Shown here: positions 62,290-64,000 of the stretch, one piece after another | Layout of the letters: every line of letters begins with the position of its first letter | Position numbering within the stretch: position 1 is the stretch's first letter | NCBI RefSeq assembly: GCF_027744825.2 | Contig: NC_071347.1 | Coordinates: 13,019,501 to 13,083,500 of the forward strand | DNA: 64,000 nucleotides | Origin: Synchiropus splendidus | Taxonomy: Eukaryota; Chordata; Actinopteri; Syngnathiformes; Callionymidae | Direction of reading: 5' to 3' | Position numbers and translations under genes: made by a program | Notes under the pieces: model-generated | The model's database searches: none | What the model saw: only the letters and a program-made list of their open reading frames with translations | What the model was told of the DNA's origin: nothing

Positions 62290-63503
62290 CTACAGAGGAG
62301 GAGAGACGGAGTCAGGAGGGAAGGCGTCATCAGATACCGAGCCGTCCGCCGACAATCCGCTGTCACCAGCGACAGCGTCATAACAAAGTGGTCTCGCCCT
62401 CCGCCGCTCCTTGTTTTGGTTTCCTTGACCGAGAGAAGCTATCAACAAGTGCTTAATTCAGCGTCGGCCGCCAAAAGGGAAAGGGCGGCCACCCGTCCCC
62501 ATATAAATATGAGGAGCACGTTGTCGGTCGCCCAAACCACCCTTGCTGACAATGCACGCATTGTCATGTCCCAAAGCGACTCAGCGCCTCAGAGCCAGAG
62601 CTGTTAGCAGGCGGCGGAGCCCTGTGAGAGTGGCCAGTCCTCTCAGTGAATGGCTTGTTTTGGTCGGGACACTTGAAGAGTGTTTATCCCCCCTTCATTC
62701 ACTGCCACCCTGCTCAATAGCAGAAGAACAGCTGGCCCCGAGATCAGGCTGTACTCATCAACTCTCCTCTCCCTGGGCCGGACCACAGACATGTCCTGAC
62801 TAATTCCCTAGAAGACTCTTTTTTTAGCGTCTTACACAGGGGGGTCCGACACTTTCAACCTCCGCGTATTAATTTCATGGAGCTGCCAGTGGGGCCGGCA
62901 AGAGCGCCACCTTCATTATGTCAAGAAGGTTTGGAGGGCTGCGAGTCAGGCGTGTCCAGCCAAGATTACCATGTGTTGAGCTGGATCTCACCGGGCCGCC
63001 AGTTTAAAGAACACCAGAGTCATGCGAGAAGCCCTTTTTTCTTTTAAATAAAATGATGAGTTAACGTCCGGTGGCGCTCACGTCACTAAAGCGTTGCTCA
63101 ATGATTCAACGTCACCCCTTCAGAGGACTTCAACTAAGGTGTTTTGGAGATGAAAATATGTCCCAGCTTCTGAGAGCCTGCTGTTCCGTGACTAATAATC
63201 ACACAGAACACACTGTTTAGTTCTGGACTAGCAGGCTGACAGGCTGTCTTTTTCTCCCACACGCACACACACACACACACACACACTGTGACTTTGCCTC
63301 CACCGGAATACGACTTGTGCTTTCCGCAATGGTCAGCACTTCAGGCGACAGGTAAGTGCTTACCAGTCACCGTATTTCTAGATAAACCGGTCTACTTGCT
63401 CGGGTCAGTCTGTACCCGGTGTCGGGTTATAGGGGCGAGACATGGCGTCCAGATGAGAAGCAGATAGCGAGTGGGAATTGAACGTTTCCCATGGCGTCTT
63501 TAC
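62290..63503 (-). other. igf2: igf2 intron between the last two coding exons
   Basis: Donor gtaaag follows the upstream exon and CTGTAG precedes the last exon. The 1,214-bp interval holds a CA/GT microsatellite (63258-63286) and a GC-richer half next to the last exon. On the plus strand it contains a TATAAATA sequence near 62502. No further exon is needed, because the reading frame joins directly from Q to E. Confidence 0.93.
63258..63286. repeat. CA microsatellite within igf2 intron
   Basis: About 13 CA units with one G interruption, 218 bp from the donor side of the intron. A possible linked length marker for igf2. Confidence 0.92.
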
Positions 63504-63685
63504 CTGTTTTAGCGGAGGCATCACTGGTATGACCTGTAGAGAGGTGGCCGACACGTCTCTCTCAGACTTGGCTGGTTTGGCACAGTACTGTTCCAGCAGG
63601 TTGAGGTCGCAGCTAGTGAAACAGCACTCTTCTACGATCCCACGGTTTTGGGTGCGACGGCTGTTACCCCTGATAGTGGGTCTAC
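63504..63685 (-). CDS. igf2: igf2, penultimate coding exon (C, A, D and start of E domain); partial gene
   Basis: Part of insulin-like growth factor 2, a secreted single-chain hormone that signals through the IGF1 receptor. The exon starts after a CGCAG acceptor and ends at CAG/gtaaag. Its first two bases complete a codon begun in the upstream exon (phase 1), as expected at the FYFS/RP junction of IGF genes. It then encodes 60 residues: a C domain with [10 protein letters not shown], an A domain starting GIVEECC with cysteines spaced CC-x3-C-x8-C, a D domain AKPAKSE, and an E-peptide start [19 protein letters not shown]. Arg after AKPAKSE is the usual E-peptide cleavage point. Oddity: the A domain reads CCFTSCDL where IGF-II normally has CCFRSCDL. 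The signal peptide and B domain are outside the window. The identification rests on residue-by-residue agreement with the teleost IGF-II family as I know it. Confidence 0.97.
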
Positions 63686-64000
63686 CTGCGAGGAAACAGG
63701 AGGAACAACAGAGGGGAGCACAACATCAGAAATGAATCGAGGTTGTTTTTGCGGGATTATTTCTACAATCACACCACCCAAACAAAGAGGATAAAAGGAA
63801 ATCTATGACCAACTGCAACAAATCTTTTTGTTTGTAGAGGATAATCTGATTAGGACTATCCGGAAGTCCCTTAATGAGTGAATACACAAGTAAACAAGGA
63901 GACAGACAACTAAGCTCTCAGACAGAGCCGGGCCAAGAGCAAATACATAAAATGGAAATTCTTATGTGACCTTGTCCTTTGTCGAGTCAGCAAAGATAAA
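63686..64000 (-). other. igf2: igf2 upstream intron (3' part only)
   Basis: Non-coding sequence immediately upstream of the penultimate exon, ending in the polypyrimidine-CAG acceptor TTTCCTCGCAG. The exon carrying the B domain is not in the window, so this intron is at least 315 bp. No other feature is seen here. Confidence 0.85.

Noticed and set aside
62056..62607. 183-codon plus-strand frame opposite the last igf2 exon
   Set aside because: It begins with GTG, overlaps the genuine exon antisense and runs into intron. Its openness is a side effect of the exon's codon composition.
1..64000. CRISPR arrays, operons, prokaryotic or viral gene clusters
   Set aside because: No spaced direct repeats of that kind, no dense coding and clear spliced vertebrate gene structure; nothing in the window suggests them.

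Overview
The window is vertebrate nuclear DNA, almost certainly from a ray-finned (teleost) fish. It is intron-bearing, about 97% non-coding, and rich in CA/TA/GATA microsatellites, fish-type LINE 3' ends and short inverted-repeat DNA transposons. The decisive marker is the right-hand end. The last two coding exons of insulin-like growth factor 2 (igf2) lie on the minus strand at 63504-63685 and 62050-62289, joined by a 1,214-bp intron with GT/AG borders. The encoded C/A/D/E domains have the length and sequence of teleost IGF-II, including the long E-peptide ending in VNHK. Exons for the signal peptide and B domain lie beyond position 64000.

Layout. 1-59,300 is intergenic DNA downstream of igf2 in which I find no credible protein-coding exon. 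It holds identifiable mobile-element remains: a Harbinger-like MITE in two opposite copies (727-1141, 27456-27923); a three-copy family of unknown class (2191, 11606, 42609), the third copy split by another insertion; a two-copy repeat (6505, 8741); two degraded LINE 3' ends (14578, 15625); a three-copy MITE with GTTGTRGTCGAGACC-like ends (23477, 28050, 55431); a mariner-like MITE with TA target duplication (24191-24894); and several hAT-like elements, one complete with an 8-bp target duplication (52572-53012). Between them are long stretches in which I recognise nothing. 59,376-59,838 is a large tetranucleotide array. About 59,900-62,049 is the probable igf2 3'UTR, 62,050-63,685 the two exons and their intron, and 63,686-64,000 the start of the upstream intron.

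Function. igf2 encodes a secreted growth factor acting through the IGF1 receptor. The only apparent functional role for the rest is as igf2 downstream flank. Some repeat-poor, GC-richer blocks and some CTCF-like motifs are candidates for regulation, but sequence alone does not establish this. I found no new multi-gene system, no CRISPR array and no prokaryotic feature. The observations most worth checking are an Arg-to-Thr change in the igf2 A domain at the position of human IGF-II Arg49, a MITE carrying a CTCF-like motif, and the two-copy repeat whose minus strand keeps a protein-like stretch.
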